From Megamonas sp. UBA1792 (GTDB lineage Bacteria; Bacillota_C; Negativicutes; Selenomonadales; Selenomonadaceae): a stretch of 15,210 nucleotides of DNA. This document shows, one piece after another, positions 14,056 through 15,210 of the stretch. Under the pieces are notes generated by a model. It was not told where the DNA came from and searched no databases. It saw only the letters and a program-made list of their open reading frames with translations. Every line of letters begins with the position of its first letter. Position 1 is the stretch's first letter. The stretch lies in contig DCFY01000149.1 of the NCBI GenBank assembly GCA_002315155.1, positions 1 through 15,210 of the forward strand, written 5' to 3'. The position numbers and the translations under genes are program-made.

Positions 14056-14618
14056 TGCAGGTAATAAGCAGTGCAATAGAAGTAGCACAGATATTGTTGA
14101 AGACTGCCTTGCAAAAATCAATGGTCATTGTTGATGCAACAGCTGGTAATGGAAATGACACCTTGTTCCTGGCAGAAAATTCCCAGCAAGGGGCACACAT
14201 TTATGCATTTGATATACAGGAAACAGCAATTGCTGCTGTACAGGAAAAAACAAGCGAATATATGGATAAAATAACCTGCATATTGGCAGATCATAAACGT
14301 ATTACAGATTTTGTTAAAGAAAAGATTGATGTAGCCATATTTAATCTTGGGTATCTCCCAGGGGGGGACCATTCACTTACGACACAACCAGAGTCGACCT
14401 TGCAGGCAATAAAAAAGGTATTGAATCAGCTGTGTTTGCATGGTGTTCTGGCAGTTGTAGCTTATCCTGGACATTTGGCTGGTAGAGAAGAAGCCGGTAT
14501 GCTTGACGCATATTTACAAACCGTATCCAAAAAAGATTATACGGTGGGTTGTTATAGGATGATGAATCATTCTGAAATAGCACCATTTTTATATTTTATA
14601 GAAAAAGTCAGAGGGTGA
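14055..14618 (+). CDS. mnmM: SAM-dependent methyltransferase, YtqB/MnmM family (tRNA mnm5s2U34)
   Basis: This methyltransferase of 187 residues has the Rossmann motif I variant DATAGNGNDTLFLAE (27-41), AFDIQETAI (51-59) as motif II and the motif-IV-like FNLGYLPGGDHSL (96-108). HSEIAPFLYFIEKV near the C-terminus is typical of the rRNA_methylase/YtqB family. B. subtilis YtqB was identified as MnmM, which methylates 5-aminomethyl-2-thiouridine to mnm5s2U at tRNA position 34. Assignment here rests on family motifs. GTG 14055 is favoured over ATG 14040, because GGGGGA (14042-14047) is 7 nt upstream and the TAGTG overlap mirrors xseA-xseB. It sits between nadK and argR, 4 nt before argR, whereas B. 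subtilis ytqB is at another locus. Confidence 0.85.
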   Translation: MQVISSAIEVAQILLKTALQKSMVIVDATAGNGNDTLFLAENSQQGAHIYAFDIQETAIAAVQEKTSEYMDKITCILADHKRITDFVKEKIDVAIFNLGYLPGGDHSLTTQPESTLQAIKKVLNQLCLHGVLAVVAYPGHLAGREEAGMLDAYLQTVSKKDYTVGCYRMMNHSEIAPFLYFIEKVRG

Positions 14619-14622
14619 GAAG

Positions 14623-15075
14623 ATGAAGGCTATACGCCATGCGAAGATTAAGGATATAATTGAAAACTCCGTAGTGGAAACCCAGGAAGACTTAGCAGAA
14701 TCGTTGCGTAAACAGCATATAGAAGTAACTCAGGCAACGGTTTCCCGCGATATTAAGGAACTTATGCTTATAAAGGTACCTACAGGTGATGGGCGATATC
14801 GCTACGCCTATCCAATGGAAAAAAACATGGTGTTTTCAAAAAACAGGATGGCGAGAATGTTTCAGGATTCTGTTATAGGACTGAATTTTAGTGAAAATAT
14901 TATTGTAATCAAGACACTGCCGGGAGCAGCAAATGCAGTTGCTTCGACTCTTGATTATGCAAAATGGCCGGAAATCATCGGTACAGTCGCTGGTGATGAT
15001 AACATACTTGTTGTCATTAAACCAATTGGTGCTGTACCAGAAATTATAAAAAAGCTGGAAATGATGATAGTCTGA
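14623..15075 (+). CDS. argR: Arginine repressor ArgR/AhrC
   Basis: ArgR is a hexameric, arginine-responsive repressor of arginine biosynthesis, often also an activator of catabolism. This 150-residue protein has the winged-helix N-terminal domain with TQEDLAESLRKQHIEVTQAT (20-39) followed by VSRDIKEL (40-47). The C-terminal oligomerisation/arginine-binding domain has NIIVIKTLPGAANAVASTLD (92-111) and GTVAGDDNILVV (120-131), whose acidic Asp125-Asp126 pair contacts arginine. The usual Thr after the Asp pair is Asn here, a mild variation. GAGGGTGAG (14610-14618) overlaps the mnmM stop, 4 nt before ATG. No arginine-metabolism gene is nearby. argR immediately before recN is the classic Bacillota order. 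I see no ARG-box-like operator in the short space upstream. Confidence 0.95.
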   Translation: MKAIRHAKIKDIIENSVVETQEDLAESLRKQHIEVTQATVSRDIKELMLIKVPTGDGRYRYAYPMEKNMVFSKNRMARMFQDSVIGLNFSENIIVIKTLPGAANAVASTLDYAKWPEIIGTVAGDDNILVVIKPIGAVPEIIKKLEMMIV

Positions 15076-15100
15076 GATTCTTCATAAAGGAGATGGTCGG

Positions 15101-15210
15101 ATGTTAAAAACATTAACTGTATGGAACTTTGCCTTGCTGGAACATGTACAGGTCGAATTCGATCGAGGACTTAACATACTTACAGGGGAAACAGGGGCTG
15201 GAAAGTCAAT
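15101..15210 (+). CDS. recN: DNA repair protein RecN, 5' part only
   Basis: Thirty-six full codons can be read before the window ends. The protein starts MLKTLTVWNFALLEHVQV, continues EFDRGLNILTGETGAGKS and so reaches the Walker A motif GETGAGKS. This is the characteristic N-terminus of RecN, an SMC-like ATPase that acts early in double-strand break repair. The position straight after argR confirms it. The start ATG has AAAGGAGA (15086-15093) 7 nt upstream. It begins 25 nt after the argR stop with no visible promoter or LexA-like operator in the gap. The remainder, including the coiled coil and C-terminal ATPase half, lies outside the window. Confidence 0.95.
   Translation, partial: MLKTLTVWNFALLEHVQVEFDRGLNILTGETGAGKS

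Noticed and set aside
1..15210. Mobile elements, CRISPR arrays, tRNA/rRNA genes, riboswitches
   Set aside because: On reading both strands I found no transposase or integrase frames, no regularly spaced repeats, no cloverleaf candidates and no recognisable riboswitch cores. All gene-free stretches are under 300 nt and are accounted for.

Overview
The window reads as a core chromosomal housekeeping region of a low-to-moderate GC Bacillota. Every gene lies on the + strand, spacing is tight, and no mobile element, tRNA, rRNA or CRISPR array is visible. The gene order matches two Bacillus subtilis neighbourhoods joined together. The first is ireB/yrzL, ruvX/yrrK, yrzB (DUF1292), mltG/yrrL, trmR/yrrM and a U32 gene. 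The second is pepP/yqhT, efp, an Asp23 gene, nusB, xseA, xseB, ispA, dxs, tlyA, argR and recN. The B. subtilis intervening genes spoIIIA, accB-accC and folD are missing. The order, the Cys/His-rich DUF1292 protein and the tlyA-nadK-argR-recN arrangement suggest Negativicutes (Selenomonas/Megamonas-like) or a related clostridial lineage. That placement is an inference.

Layout. (1) 1-638: 3' part of ireB, then ruvX. (2) 639-1119: a DUF1292 gene forming its own transcription unit, with a strong sigma-A-like promoter overlapped by a perfect 10-bp dyad and a terminator after the gene. (3) 1123-6191: a new promoter, then mltG, trmR, trhP, acyP, a gap with micro-ORFs, pepP and efp, closed by a strong terminator. 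(4) 6288-8114: a promoter embedded in a 14-bp inverted repeat, then asp23, amaP, a DUF2273 gene and nusB, then a terminator. (5) 8138-15210: xseA, xseB, ispA, dxs, tlyA, nadK, mnmM, argR and the start of recN, a near-continuous run with several 0-4 nt junctions and two 1-nt stop/start overlaps.

Functional themes. Cell envelope: MltG, the Asp23/AmaP/DUF2273 complex, and IreB, known from cell-wall kinase signalling. Translation and RNA: EF-P, NusB, TlyA and RuvX/YqgF. Wobble-uridine modification: TrhP with TrmR for the mo5U34 branch, and MnmM for the mnm5s2U34 branch. DNA repair: exonuclease VII and RecN. Isoprenoids: Dxs and IspA. NADP supply: NadK. Arginine control: ArgR.

I see no clearly unknown multi-gene system. 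The points most worth checking are two dyad-overlapped promoters, an unexplained pair of micro-ORFs (possibly one frameshifted small gene) between acyP and pepP, a terminator directly before xseA with no promoter after it, and the His/Cys cluster in the DUF1292 protein.
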